From Leptobrachium leishanense (lineage: Eukaryota; Chordata; Amphibia; Anura; Megophryidae), in NCBI GenBank assembly GCA_009667805.1, contig CM019066.1, forward strand, positions 332,636,077 through 332,700,076: a stretch of DNA of 64,000 bases. Direction: 5' to 3'. A program made the translations under genes and the position numbers. Positions 1 to 10,419 of this stretch are shown one piece after another. The notes beneath the pieces are model-generated. The model was not told where the DNA came from and searched no databases. It was given only the letters and a program-made list of their open reading frames with translations. The number at the start of each line of letters is the position of its first letter. Position 1 is the first letter of the stretch.

Positions 1-243
1 TAGGGTAGAAAACCTTAGAAAAAGGGGGTTTTTGTACATCTAGTAAGCGTGAAAAACAACTCCCTTAGGAGAGGAAACCATAGCGTGCGCATCGAAGGCT
101 CTAGCATCCAAAACACGTCTAAAGGACCCCAAACACAAAATGATGGTTAGAATACATCAAGAGCTGACGCAGGAACAGCGAGTAGTATCTGGCCAGTTAC
201 GCAGGAACTCCAAAACAAGCGCCACATCCCAAAAGTGAGTATA
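1..243 (-). pseudogene. DIRS tyrosine recombinase, N-terminal part, broken
   Basis: The minus strand reads THFWDVALVLEFLRNWPDTT and later FRRVLDARAFDAH and VSSPKGVVFHAY. These resemble the start of the DIRS recombinase, where a helical core-binding region (W-D-V-x-x-V-L-x-F-L-R-N-W-P-D) precedes the catalytic domain that would insert the circular DNA copy. At least two in-frame stops are present, one after CVSS near 160 and one near 48. The catalytic Arg/His/Tyr region would lie beyond position 1 and cannot be seen. Identification rests on this motif match and on its place downstream of RT/RNase H. Confidence 0.6.
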
Positions 244-663
244 TTATTTGGGGCCGGCGGGCGAGCGAGCCTAACGCCCTTGAGGAGACAACACACAGAA
301 ACGCCACCCAGGGGAGCGTGAGCCACCGAGATGGTCGAGCGGAACCAGGTGATGATAGGACTTGCCGGCCGTGGAAAGGCTCGCCAACAAATTAGAGGGG
401 CTGTAGCAGGATCAGGCACACACCAACAACACCAAATTTCCCCAGGCGTAACATTTTTGCGTGCCAGAAGTCCAGGATTCCCATAATAGGGAGCGAGTCG
501 CAGCTGATAAGCCTGGTAGCATGCAGGGTCCCCGGAAATTGTCCAAGCCACCAGTGGAAGATTGCCCTCCAATACCACTGGATTAGGGTTGCCTTGAGGG
601 TCCAGAAGAATGGATGGAAAAGGACGGCAGCAGCGGGCAGGAGTAGACAAGGGAGTTGTAGCG

Positions 664-1661
664 TCAGTGGCAACCAGCTCTGTGCATCCCATAGAGGCGT
701 GAGTAGAAGTCGAAACCATCCATCTGCGGACTTCTTGAAGCGTGCACGTGAGCATCGTGAACGGGGAAACAGTGTAGGCTCCTCGATGGGGCCATGGTGG
801 GAGGAAAGCATCCACCGCTGCCGCCTGCAGGTCCGTAAGCCAACTGAAGCCGGTCTGCATCTGGTGGGTCAAGCGGGAAGTAAACAGGTTGACCCAAAGA
901 GAGTAGAGGGCAGATGATGTGAAGCGGCTGTTCCTCTGGCGTCCATGCCCCACCCGTGGATACAGGTCCGCAAGTCGCTCCCCAACCCGACTGGCTGGCG
1001 TCCGATTCCGATACGAAGTCTGGTAGAGAGCCAAAAATGGCCAACCCATTCCAGGCTTCCATGAGGCGCAGCCACCACAGGAGTTCCACTCGAGCCTCAG
1101 GAGTGATAGGGACGAGCTGGTCATAGGAGGGATTGAGACTGAGGCACGTGGTTTTCTGACGTTGCATCGCCCGATAATGCAGTGGGCCAGGGAAGGGTGA
1201 TGACTTGGGCTGGGCGACAAGCTGACTTGTCCATGTTGGTAATGAACCAGAGGTCTTACAGGAGAGTAAGCACTAGGGCCGTGCGATGGGAAAACAGGAC
1301 CGGATCTTGAGCCAGTACGAAGATATTGTCCAGGTATATGAGAGACCTGATGCCCTGTGAATATATGGAGGCCATGGCCAGTAAGAGGAGCTTCATTGAA
1401 GCACCATGGTGCGGAGCTGAGGCCGAAAGGTAGGCAGGTGAACTGTCGGTGGTGCAGGATGGATAGGAGACCCCTGAGTAGATGTGTGCTCTCCATTGTG
1501 AAGTGTCGATAGGACAAGAAGGGATTGAAGACTATCCGGTTTAAGACGGGCGAAGGTCCCCAGACTTCTTGTGTACCAGAACACATTGTATGGGGAAAAC
1601 AGACTGGAAGGGAACCTGGGAAAAGTCTATCAAGAAACCAGATACGATTCGTAGGACCCAA
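664..1661 (-). pseudogene. DIRS reverse transcriptase-RNase H, broken
   Basis: The minus strand carries FLSYRHFTMES and QFTCLPFGLSSAP, the fingers and palm signatures of DIRS RT, then LIYLDNIFVLAQD at about 1300-1345, where the family normally has YLDD. The second catalytic aspartate is therefore Asn (codon AAT). Downstream, ESDASQSGWGATCG and TGGAWTPEEQ match the DIRS RNase H domain (about 1020-900), with the catalytic Asp of S-D-A-S kept. The segments lie in different frames, so several frameshifts exist. A longer open frame spanning 147-1661 mixes correct and shifted reading and is not a real protein. The domain is inactive on both counts. Confidence 0.75.
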
Positions 1662-2743
1662 GAGTCGGAAGGTTGGTATAGATGTTAACCTTATGATTCA
1701 ATTCCTTTAAGAAGAGGTCCCCAAAAAACAACCCCTTGGCCGCAGGACCCAATTCTTTGGAGCACATACTTGTTAAATTAGCGTCAAAGCGAAAAAGCGC
1801 CTCATTGCGGCGTGCAGAAGAGATGCTGACATTGGCGTTACCTAAAGACAGAGGGCACGCTGTGCCCATTCACAGACCATTGCAGGGCCGAGCAGGTAGG
1901 CATAAGGCTATCCTAAACAAAAGATAAATCCAGGTAAAGTATCCATGTAATTGGGCAGACTAGATGGGCCGAAAGGTTCTTATCTGCCGACAGTTTCTAT
2001 GTTTCCAGAAGGTAGTGCTTCGTCCACCGTGACGAGCGGGCCTGAAACCTCCAGCATTTGTCCTGGGCGATGCGGAAGCCCTGTTCGACTTCGACAAGGA
2101 TCCCTGCCAACCTTGCCCAGAAAGGAGACGAAATCCACGTCAAACTCTGGCGTAAGAGATACCTTGTCAGGCAGCGTCGGGCAAGGGCATCCTGCCCACA
2201 GATGCGCCCTGGAAATTTTAACTAAGAGACCGCGTAGCCAGAAGAGCAGAAACTCCGCTGTGTGGTCAGGCGGGAGCCAGGCCGAAGACCTGGGGTGGGT
2301 GGTAGTGCATGGATCGAAAAAGGAGGGGGGGCTCCTCTAGCGTCGAGGAGTGGCGCCGGGGTATCCGAGGACACCAAGGAGCGAGGCGGTGTTGGAGCGG
2401 TAGAGAAGGGCACGATCGCTAAGCTATCAGAACGGGGCTCACCCGTCGAGCTTGCAGTAGTCGGTGGATCACCGGTGGTATGGCTCCGTCCTCCTCGGGT
2501 AGTGAGCCTGGTAAATATCCATGTCATAATCATCGTCCCCTTCTTTGGGGACAGAAGTGCGGGAGGAGTTTGTAGCAGGGCCCTTACCCTAGCCAGCGGA
2601 CTCAGATTAACCCTTCCAGAGTATTTTACGAGATGGCACGGCAGCCTCAGAATGAACCGAATGGGAGCCCTCAGAAAGGGCCGGTGACTGGGCCCTAGAA
2701 AGGACCGGAGGTTCTGGCTGGGGAAGCGGGGCTTGGCTGCCAA
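1630..2743 (-). pseudogene. DIRS gag-like protein, broken
   Basis: The C-terminal piece (1630-1869) reads LGNANVSISSARRNEALFRF, then LTSMCSKELGPAAKGLFFGD and LFLKELNHKVN. This matches the conserved C-terminal part of DIRS gag-like proteins (G-N-A-N ... A-x-G-L-L-F-G ... F-L-K-x-L). The upstream open frame (2222-2743) is rich in Pro, Ser and Arg and has no recognisable domain; it may be the N-terminal half in a partly shifted frame. The gag C-terminus overlaps the start of the RT region, as expected for a compact element. The start codon cannot be fixed. Confidence 0.6.
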
Positions 2744-2885
2744 GCTATGGGCAGTGTTTCTGAAATGGCAGCTAAAAGCCAGGCCGAAAGCTCCTCTGGA
2801 TTGGTGGGGAGCTGAGGAGGATCCATGGAAAACAGAATAACGGGACTCACCTGTTGAGGTAATATATATATATATTAAAATTTAT

Positions 2886-3540
2886 AGGGATATATATCAG
2901 GGCTCCCCCGATGTTTAGTGTGGCCAAACAGAAAAATCCTGTACTAGCCGTCAGGAAGGTAATAATATATTCATTATAAATTAATGTGTTGTGTCTCACC
3001 CGATGCCTTTGTGGGACAGACAGATCCCGCCAGAATAATAATATACTTGTATATATATATAAGCTTATCAGGGCTCACATGATGCCTTCGTGGGACAGAT
3101 ATCCCGCCTGATAAATAATATATTTGTTTATATACATAAGCTTATCAGGGCTCACCCGATGCCTTCATGGGACAGATATCCCGCCTGATAAATAATATAT
3201 TTGTTTATATATATAAGCTTAGCAGGGCTCACCCGATGCCGTCGTGGGACAGATATCCTGTCAGAAAATTTTATTTTTATATATATATATATATATACAT
3301 ACTTACTTACTTACTTATCGGGGCTCACCCGATGCATTCGTGGGACAGATATCCTGTCAGAAAATTTATTTTTATATATATATTATATATATATATATAT
3401 CTATCTATCGGGGCTCACCTGATGCCTTCATGGGACAGATCCCACCAGAAGAAATAATATTTATTTGTATATATATAGTATAAGCGTATCGGGGCTTACC
3501 CGATGTTTACGTTGGGCAGACAGAAATCCCACCAAAAATA
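2886..3540. repeat. AT-rich minisatellite within the DIRS-like element, about 8 units
   Basis: About eight copies of a unit centred on GGGCTCACCCGATGCCTTCG, then TGGGACAGATATCC and a variable A/T tract (TATATA, TTTATT, CTTACTTA). Unit length varies from about 70 to 95 bp because the A/T linker changes while the 45-bp GC core is kept. It lies directly upstream of the gag remnant (in element orientation), where a leader would be. Short open frames across it on the plus strand only reflect the A/T linkers. Confidence 0.85.
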
Positions 3541-4195
3541 ATAATTTATTTATATAAATAGAAGCGGAGGCCGTTTAACATGTAAGTGCTGACCTGCTAG
3601 TTTGCATCGGGACGCGAAGACGCGATGTCCCGAATGGCAGCAATTGCTGGTTAGAACTAAGATGGCCGCCGGAGTGCGCACGGACGAACGCCATACTATC
3701 CTGAGGAGAAAGTTTAGTCGCGCACTCGCGGGAAGGCGGCGGGCGCCGCACAAAACACAAAGAAAGGGGGGAAAAAAACCTTAAGGAGAAAACAGAGCTG
3801 TTAAAACAAAGTAAATTACGATGGGGTGCCGCAAGTCGCGCAACGCGAGCAAAGCGCACCTGCAGGCGGGAGAGTGCCCACACAGCAGGGAGGAAACCTA
3901 GGAAAAAAACAATCAGGTGCACAGTACATATAATAAATCTGAGTATAAAATTACATAATAAACCTAACAGTGACAAATTACACCTAAATTAAAGCCTGGC
4001 AACCAGGAGCTGTTTTGAAAACGTCTCACCTGGTCGCCAGCAGCAGGAAAAGAGGGCGTGGCTAAGGACTTACTACACTCTTGTTGTTGATTGGTTACTG
4101 CTGTTGCTATGTAAACTTTCCTTGCTGCTGATGTTTTAGTAAAGAAAAGAGAATGCAAAATATGAAGCCTCCTGACTTGATATAAAATTACCAAC
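3541..4195 (-). other. Probable 5' leader of the DIRS-like element
   Basis: GC-rich DNA (3560-3880) with several CpGs, then a plainer segment up to about 4195 that reads on the minus strand TTACTAAAACATCAGCAGCA ... CCACGCCCTCTTTTCC. There is no coding match. Assignment to the DIRS element is by position and base composition only; the terminal repeat was not verified. Confidence 0.35.
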
Positions 4196-5187
4196 AGTTA
4201 TTGAAACACCTGCTAAAATACTAAATCCCTGTACACATGGAACACTTGTAAAATATATCGGTGCGTTAAAGCAGGATTAGGGAAGATTTTAAATTATTAA
4301 TGTTATGAAATAATAAGAACACACGGGAACCAATTGTTACTTTGTAAACTTCTTTTTAAAAGTCAGTGGAAAATTGATTTTCGGTTTAGTTCGCCGTGTC
4401 TTTATTTACCTTCAATGCTGTAAACTGTGTTTTTTTTTTCTTTACTCGTCTCCTTGTTCTTTTTTTATTTCTTTTGCTCAAATGCACAAGTATGTAATAT
4501 TTGTAACCCTACAACTAAAAAAAACCATTAAACATTAAGGTTTGATTTTCTAATTTAATAATCTCTTGCTTACAATAATATGATCGATTCGGATCTGAGA
4601 AAAGGTTATAAAAAGTAGAATTTAAAAAATGGACTTGCTTTGAAAATGAAATCTCCTGCCCTAATCCTTGAGAACATTTCAGATGTCTTTCATTATTTTC
4701 TAGATTAATATGCACAGATACAGCAACATACTGTGTTCATGCTTGAATACATATGTTACATGAAGCCTGAGGCTCGGATTCTTAGTATAAGTGTTCCACC
4801 AAGAGATGTCTGGTTCCTAACGGTATTGCCTGTTAGTGTCGCTGTGTTTCATGTTCTCGCAAATTACACTCATCAAAGAAATAAAAGGGAAAAGAAGTCT
4901 GCGTCCTTCCTTAAAGTGACGATAGCATGCGGATATGATGTGGTGCCTCTCTCTGCGTTTTTTCCATGACTGTAACTCTTATTTCTCTAAATGCAATGAT
5001 CTGGACATATTCCAGGCACGTTTTTCTATAAGACCTTGATAACTTCTCCCTTTATTCCCTCACTCTTGTGTAAGTAGGTGAGGAATTCATTTTTTCAGGA
5101 GCTCTTGGGAATTGAAATACTGAAAATGGATTAAATTGCGGCAAATTTATTTACCCGAGGGTGTATCCTTTTTGTGAGCTACCTGTA
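4196..5187. other. AT-rich stretch, no feature recognised
   Basis: A/T-rich with poly-T and poly-A runs (4430, 4455, 4515). No ORF, inverted repeat or repeat family member was recognised. Confidence 0.5.
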
Positions 5188-5293
5188 GGGGTTATTCAGA
5201 GAGGTCCGAAATGTAACCGGACACTGAAATTCAGCGTACGGTGACATTTTGGGGCTATTCGGCTATTCAAAGAGCAGGCAGTTTGCCAAATTT
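5188..5293 (-). mobile_element. TA-flanked inverted-repeat element, terminal fragment
   Basis: It starts after a TA with GGGGTTATTCAGAGAGGTCC and continues with a reverse copy of the last 105 bp of the 7881-8735 element (TTCAGCGTACGGTGACATTT, then GGCTATTCAAAGAGCAGGCA). It breaks off near 5293, where L2 sequence begins, so only one end of the element is left here. Confidence 0.75.
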
Positions 5294-5745
5294 TGACACT
5301 GAAGGAGCGACGAGAGAGATAGGAAGAGAACCAGGAGAGAGCGGTGCCACTGGGTCCAAGTTGACGCAGCGTGAGGAGCAGAAGAGGGTGGTCAACATTG
5401 TCAAATGCAGACAGGTCAAGAAGAATAAGCAGAGAGAAGTGACCTTTGGTTTTAGCAGCCACTAAATCATTAGTCACCTTGGTCAGAGCAGTTTCAGTGG
5501 ACGCTGGGAGCGAAAGCCGGACTGGTGTGGGTCAAGTAGAGAGTTAGCAGCAAGAAAACCGGTGAGCTGGTTATAGAACCAGACGTTCAAAGATTTTGGA
5601 AGCAAAGGGGAGCAAAGAGATTGGACGGTAGTTTGAGAGGGAGGTGGGATCGAGAGATGGCTTCTTTAGAATGGGGGTGATCAGAGCATGGTTGGATGCA
5701 GAGGAGAAGAGTCCAGACTCAGGAGAGAGAGAAGGTGAACATATG
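5290..5745 (-). pseudogene. L2-type LINE reverse transcriptase fragment
   Basis: The minus strand reads [48 protein letters not shown] and [16 protein letters not shown], then [18 protein letters not shown]. These are RT motifs 2 through 4 of L2-clade non-LTR retrotransposons, including the catalytic-region L-D-L-S-A-F-D, here with AAFD changed to AFDN. The piece is cut on both sides: N-terminal endonuclease is absent and the catalytic YADD region is missing because the copy runs into a TA element end near 5293. Reading needs at least one frameshift near 5480. It is dead and truncated. Confidence 0.85.
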
Positions 5746-6662
5746 AGTGTCAGTACATACAATAATACAAGCCATGCTTCAGGATTGCTATTTATTTTTA
5801 GAAATGAAGTCAATTGTGGACTATGCTTTGACAAGAAATCTGGCAAATTAAGTACAATGAGTGTATTTGTACTTTTATTGGCAGAAAATATGCAACTGTA
5901 GCATGATTAGGGGAAAAAATACATATTTTTGACGTCATCTTTATGAATTACAAATAATAATCAGTGAAAGTGATGGTATCCGCGTGAATTACAGGATCGG
6001 AAAATATTTTCTATTTTTAACAAAAATAATACTTGTAAATGACATTTACGTTATTCTCCTTATTCTCTGTGGTTTGTTTTAGATTTTCTCAAAACAGGCT
6101 GTCTTGGAAAGAATTATTGTTAATGGGGTCTGTTCTGCAGTGTATGTTTTCCTCAAGTATGTTATATTAATAACAAATAAATCTGGAATGTATGAAACAC
6201 AGCATACAATAACTGTCAGCTCGGGAGACCTGTTTGGAAGAAAAATGTCCCGATGCGAGAGGAGCTGGCAGTCATTGAACCTCATGAATCAACATGTCGG
6301 TGATTGAAATAAGTTTTGGAGTTAATATGGATGTAGGTGATTTTGTTAAACTGACCAAGTATCGCCATCTTCCTATAAACAGACGCTGATTTCATCCAAC
6401 ACCAGGGGAACAAATGGACAGAACCAGTAGCTATTCATAAGCAGCTGACGGGCAGTTCTGGGTAAGAGCTGAAAGTAGAGGAGGACTAGGAAAGCAAATA
6501 TTTGATTGAACATTGACTAGTGAAACGTAACAAATATGTCTGTCAGACGGACCACTGGCCTCTGTGGACACTTTTTTTATGCCACATTTATCACTAGGAA
6601 TAAAACATTTGTAGAGCAAGGATGAAAATGAAATGAGTTTCAGTACCAGAAATGGTACCTTG
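5746..6662. other. No feature recognised
   Basis: A/T-rich, no repeat family member or convincing ORF seen. Confidence 0.45.
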
Positions 6663-6776
6663 ATTCAGGTGTCAGCAACCTTGGTCATGATGCTCAACCA
6701 CTCATCAGGTTAGTGGACACTCATGGGAAATGTAGTTCCAAAGCATCTGGAGGATCAAGTTGCTGACCCCTCTGCT
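6663..6776. mobile_element. Small palindromic hAT-like element (CAGgTGTCAGCAACC type)
   Basis: The left end is CAGGTGTCAGCAACCTTGG and the right end AAGTTGCTGACCCCTCTG, with the inner palindrome CTCATGGGAAATGTAGTTCC typical of this family. Related copies lie at 7541, 26763, 41168, 44472, 46758 and 52337. Its target duplication is not clear here. Confidence 0.55.
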
Positions 6777-7176
6777 TTAGATCTTTGAGTGCTTGGCTCG
6801 TCCAGCAAACACAATTATAAAAAAGAGGAATCTATACCAAGGATAACAGATCTATTCATCCATGGTCTTTGCGTTGGGTTAACAGAAATTGGAAACTTTG
6901 TGACATTTCTGCCCAACATTTATATTTAACGACTTACCCAATGGCGGAATCTATCACTGTCTGAAAACGAATGTAGCTGTGCATAAGACTTTAACATTGG
7001 AAAAAACAACTGTAATTTGGTGCCTGGACTGGAGGAGTTTAGGCTGAACTCAGCTGATAGATTTGAGGCGTCCAGAGATTAAATGTGTGTTGGATGTGAC
7101 AGAACTGACAAAATAACTCCTCGTTGTGAGTTAAGAGAATTCATTTAGATTGTGTTGTATTCAATAGCAAATGCAT
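6777..7176. other. No feature recognised
   Basis: Plain A/T-rich sequence, nothing recognised. Confidence 0.4.
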
Positions 7177-7530
7177 ATCTAACTCTTTCACTACCAAGAT
7201 TGAGAATCCTTGGTGTTTAATGCACCCGCCAGTGCCCTGTTATTAAATTTACTTGATTTGGTGTTATTCTGGGGCAACACAAAGGGATTTTGTTGATCGC
7301 AAATGCGAAGTGTTAGCACCTCGGGCATGACAGCTGAGGTGCTGAAACAGGTTGGGACTCTGTGTCTAAAATACAAATCCCCAGCTGATTCAGCACAGAG
7401 CCCCAGCTGCAGTAGCGCTTTTTGGTCAGTAGATGGAGACACTGGCCTGTGAAACAGGGATACTACAGTAAGGAAGACATTGGAAAAATCCCCAAATAAT
7501 TCTTACTGTATAATTCATGAAAAGTGATTT
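7177..7530. mobile_element. TTAA-type miniature element, partial copy
   Basis: The start CTCTTTCACTACCAAGATTG and the block TTTTTGGTCAGTAGATGG, then TACAGTAAGGAAGACATTGG and TTCTTACTGTATAATTCATG, align with the 20141-20546 element (CCCTCACTACCAAGACTG, TTTTTGGCCAGTAGATGG, TACAGTAAGGAATACATTGG). The right end is lost where another palindromic element begins near 7541. Confidence 0.65.
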
Positions 7531-7540
7531 TACAATAGAT

Positions 7541-7601
7541 TCATGGGAGGTGTAGTTCAGAAACGTCGGATGGGGGGGCAGAGTTTGAGATCCCTGCCAT
7601 G
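7541..7601. mobile_element. Half of a palindromic hAT-like element
   Basis: TTCATGGGAGGTGTAGTTCA, then GAAACGTCGGATGGGGGGGC and AGAGTTTGAGATCCCTG. Only the right arm of the family seen at 41168-41297 and 52337-52492 is present. Confidence 0.6.
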
Positions 7602-7880
7602 AGGTGACCAATAGGATTCTTACTTAGAACTGCTGGAATCTCTATAGGGGTTACTCAGCCAAAGCTTGTCGTGTCACTGGTTCTTTTGTGGAACATCTAG
7701 CGAGTGTGGTTCAAAGGGGGCCTAACACAACAATTGATTTTATATTGTGTTGCGCTATGTTCTGTTTGTTATATTTATTTTTGCACAGTTATTCCACAAT
7801 TTTGTTTGTGCTTAGCCATTCATTTGGCATTACGTCGGGAAGAGGAGACGTTGGGAATAACTGAGATACGTATGACTATA

Positions 7881-8735
7881 GGAGTTATTCAGAGAGCACC
7901 GAAATGTCACCAACATTTTGGCTCCCTCTCATTCCCTGCACTTCCCTGCACTTCGGAGAATCAAAGTTCCCCACCCTACAATGTATTCAGGATGCACTGC
8001 AGGGCCCCCGGAGTGCAGGGATAACCCACCACAAACCCAACGAACACTCGCCGAGCACTCACTGAACACTCAGCGAAAACCAGCAGAAACCGCCGCAAAA
8101 ACCACGCCAGAAAAAGTCAACAAGCCGCCGATCACAGCGCAGAGCAGCCGCCGGAAAAAGCCGACAAGCTGATGAACGGGGTAAAAAAAAACATAAAAAC
8201 AAGTGCTTGAAAGTTTCAAGATTGAAACGCTGTTTGCAAAAAAAACTACTGGACGAAAATTGCTGTAATTTATACATAAGATCCAATGAATGATAATAAA
8301 AAGGACTGTTACAGAAAAAATAAAAGACGATTTTTTAAAAAAAAAGGAAAATAAATGTTGCCAAAAAAAATCACGAAAAAATGCCTAAAAGATCCTAAAA
8401 AATTTATAAATAAAGATACTTTTTACTGCAGAATAAAATGATAAACGGTTTATTAGATATTGAATTAAAACGGGAGTATTTTTAACATTGAAACCTATGG
8501 GATTCGCCCGAATAAAACTGATAAATGAAAACACCGAACAGCAGGGCATTTCGGCAATTTTTCTCTGCTGTTCGGTGTCTCTGAATAGATTAACCATTGC
8601 TTCTCTATGGGGGATTTCACTGCCGTCGAACAGCACCATACTGCCTGCTCTCTGAATAGCCGAATGGCCCCAAAAAGTCACCATACGTTGAATTTCAGTG
8701 TCCGGTTACATTTCAGACCTCCCTGAATAACCCCT
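7881..8735 (+). mobile_element. TA-flanked inverted-repeat element, copy B (855 bp)
   Basis: Flanked by TA on both sides (7879-7880 and 8736-8737). The ends are GGAGTTATTCAGAGAG and CCTCCCTGAATAACCCCT, inverted repeats of about 17 bp. No transposase is encoded, so it is non-autonomous. The TA duplication suggests a Tc1/mariner-type enzyme, but no autonomous partner is visible in the window. It has a GC-rich left part, a central A-rich part (8180-8400) and the module CTGCAGAATAAAATGATAAA at 8425-8444 that recurs in all copies. Confidence 0.85.
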
Positions 8736-8809
8736 TATATCTTATGCTGGTGTTGGTTACATATATTTTTTATTATAGTTTCTTATGTGAAACACTGGCG
8801 CTTGTCGCC

Positions 8810-9105
8810 GTTGAAACAATACCTACCACCCGACTCCGTAAAAAGACATCCGACTGACCCAAAAACAGTCCTCACCTCTCCCTGCATTAACTCATCACTG
8901 CAGTCCCCCCCTCCTGTTTCTAATCCCCTCACCCATCTAGATTGTAAATTCCCACGGGAATAGGGTCCTCCTTATATCTTCCTGTATCTGCTGGCAGGAA
9001 TACCGACCTGTCTCCTGTATGTATTGTAGAATTGTCCTGTCTTTACCCATTACACCTTGTACAGCGCTGCGGAATGTGTTGGCGCTTAATAAATAATAAT
9101 AATAA
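8810..9105 (+). mobile_element. L2 3' end (3' UTR) fragment
   Basis: Carries the L2 tail seen at 30650-30860: CTAGATTGTAAATTCCCACG, GGAATAGGGTCCTCC, TGTACAGCGCTGCGGAATGT and TTGGCGCTTAATAAATAATA, ending in an (AAT)n tail. Only the 3' UTR and about 50 bases of degraded ORF end remain, the usual result of 5' truncation. Confidence 0.85.
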
Positions 9106-10419
9106 CGATGTGGACTTTTCTCAGTTATTTGCAGCTTTGGCAAACGTTGGCATTTACTGGATGATCCCTTATATGTTAGTATTACGGCACATTAAACGTA
9201 TATATATATATAATTTTTTATTAGCCTGCACTGTTTTTATGCACACCTGGTGATTTTTAGGGTGTCACGCGTTCAGAGAAGGCAACCGTTTATCAGTAAT
9301 AAAGCATTTTTAAACATGGTTGCTTCCAGAATTATCCTGTTAGTGTTAAGTACTTTGTTAAATGCTATTTCAGAGCAGCCTGGCTGTACTGGGACCAATA
9401 ATGTTTCAACAGATGTTAACAGTGAGGGGATTTAAAGATTACGGGGTTTCTTGGGTGCAGTAAAACTGAACTGTGATCAGAAATATTGCTCCAGTTGTTA
9501 TGTTCTGAGTGCGCTGAATTTACTGACAAGTAATACATGAGTGGTAGTGAGCCCCGGGGGGATAGAACTTTATACTTACTGGTCAGCAGCACATAAATTC
9601 AATATATTGCCTAAAGTTCTATGGATTTTGCGTTTGTTCTCATGCTGTGCTATTCTTTTGGCGGTTCTATTACAGAAACTCCAGAAAAAATAATTCCTGT
9701 TTCCTTGTGTTATATTACTGCCATATCTCGTAGGACTTTAATACTGTTCGTAATATAATTATTATTATTATTTATTACATTTACTCATAAATAAACAGGT
9801 AGCTCAGATACACATCATGCAATTTTAAAGTAACCTCACACTTTTAGAAATACAATGCCGATAGCCACAGAGTAATCCATTATTCAAGGTGTATTTTTAG
9901 GTTTGGAAAACAATAATGGAACGCAACAGTAATTCTGCTGACATTTTGTTTTATGTCTGTAATTTTCCGAATGTTATATGATGGACTAATCCATTCTTTA
10001 CAGTTATGGTGTCTTAACGATATAACTAAGGTAAAATAAAACCAAGTTTGCATCATAATCTGACGCCATTTTGGGGTCAAGAAGGATTTGTTTCCCAGTA
10101 TGTTGCATATTGGCGAGCGCTTCAGACTGGGTTATTTGCCTTCTTTTGGATCGACAGCAGTAGGTGATGCGTGAAAGGCTGAACCCTATGGACGCATGGA
10201 TTTTTTCAGCCTATGTAACTATATAAGTTCCCTCACATAGTCACCATTTATTGTGTTCAGACCCTCTGTTGACTTTGTGACCTTTGTAGATCCATAATGT
10301 TGCACAGCGTTGGGAAGCACAACTACATACCTACCAACTTTTGGAGATCTTTCTGAACGCAGGAGGTGGTAAAAGGGCAAAGTTGGGGGTTTGGAGGTAT
10401 GTCATCCCCAGCCACATCT
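9106..10419. other. No feature recognised
   Basis: A/T-rich. A short (ATT)n run lies near 9757-9776. No repeat family member or ORF of interest was found. Confidence 0.4.

Larger units (their letters stand above)
1..4195 (-). mobile_element. DIRS-like tyrosine-recombinase retrotransposon, decayed
   Basis: In minus-strand order there is a GC-rich leader (about 4190-3541), an AT-rich tandem array (3540-2886), a gag remnant (2743-1630), RT plus RNase H (1661-664) and the start of a tyrosine recombinase (about 243 to the window edge). This is the known order of DIRS elements, which integrate through a recombinase instead of an integrase and leave no target duplication. All coding parts are broken by frameshifts and stops. 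The right limit is inferred from a change of composition near 4195, and the left end lies outside the window, so neither terminus could be checked for the split repeats expected of the family. Confidence 0.75.

Noticed and set aside
147..1661. 504-codon open frame on the minus strand
   Set aside because: It passes through the DIRS RT/RNase H region partly in a shifted frame. The family motifs appear in two other frames, so it is not a real protein.
3167..3483. Three overlapping plus-strand open frames rich in Tyr and Ile
   Set aside because: They cross the AT-rich tandem array and consist of TAT/ATA codons.
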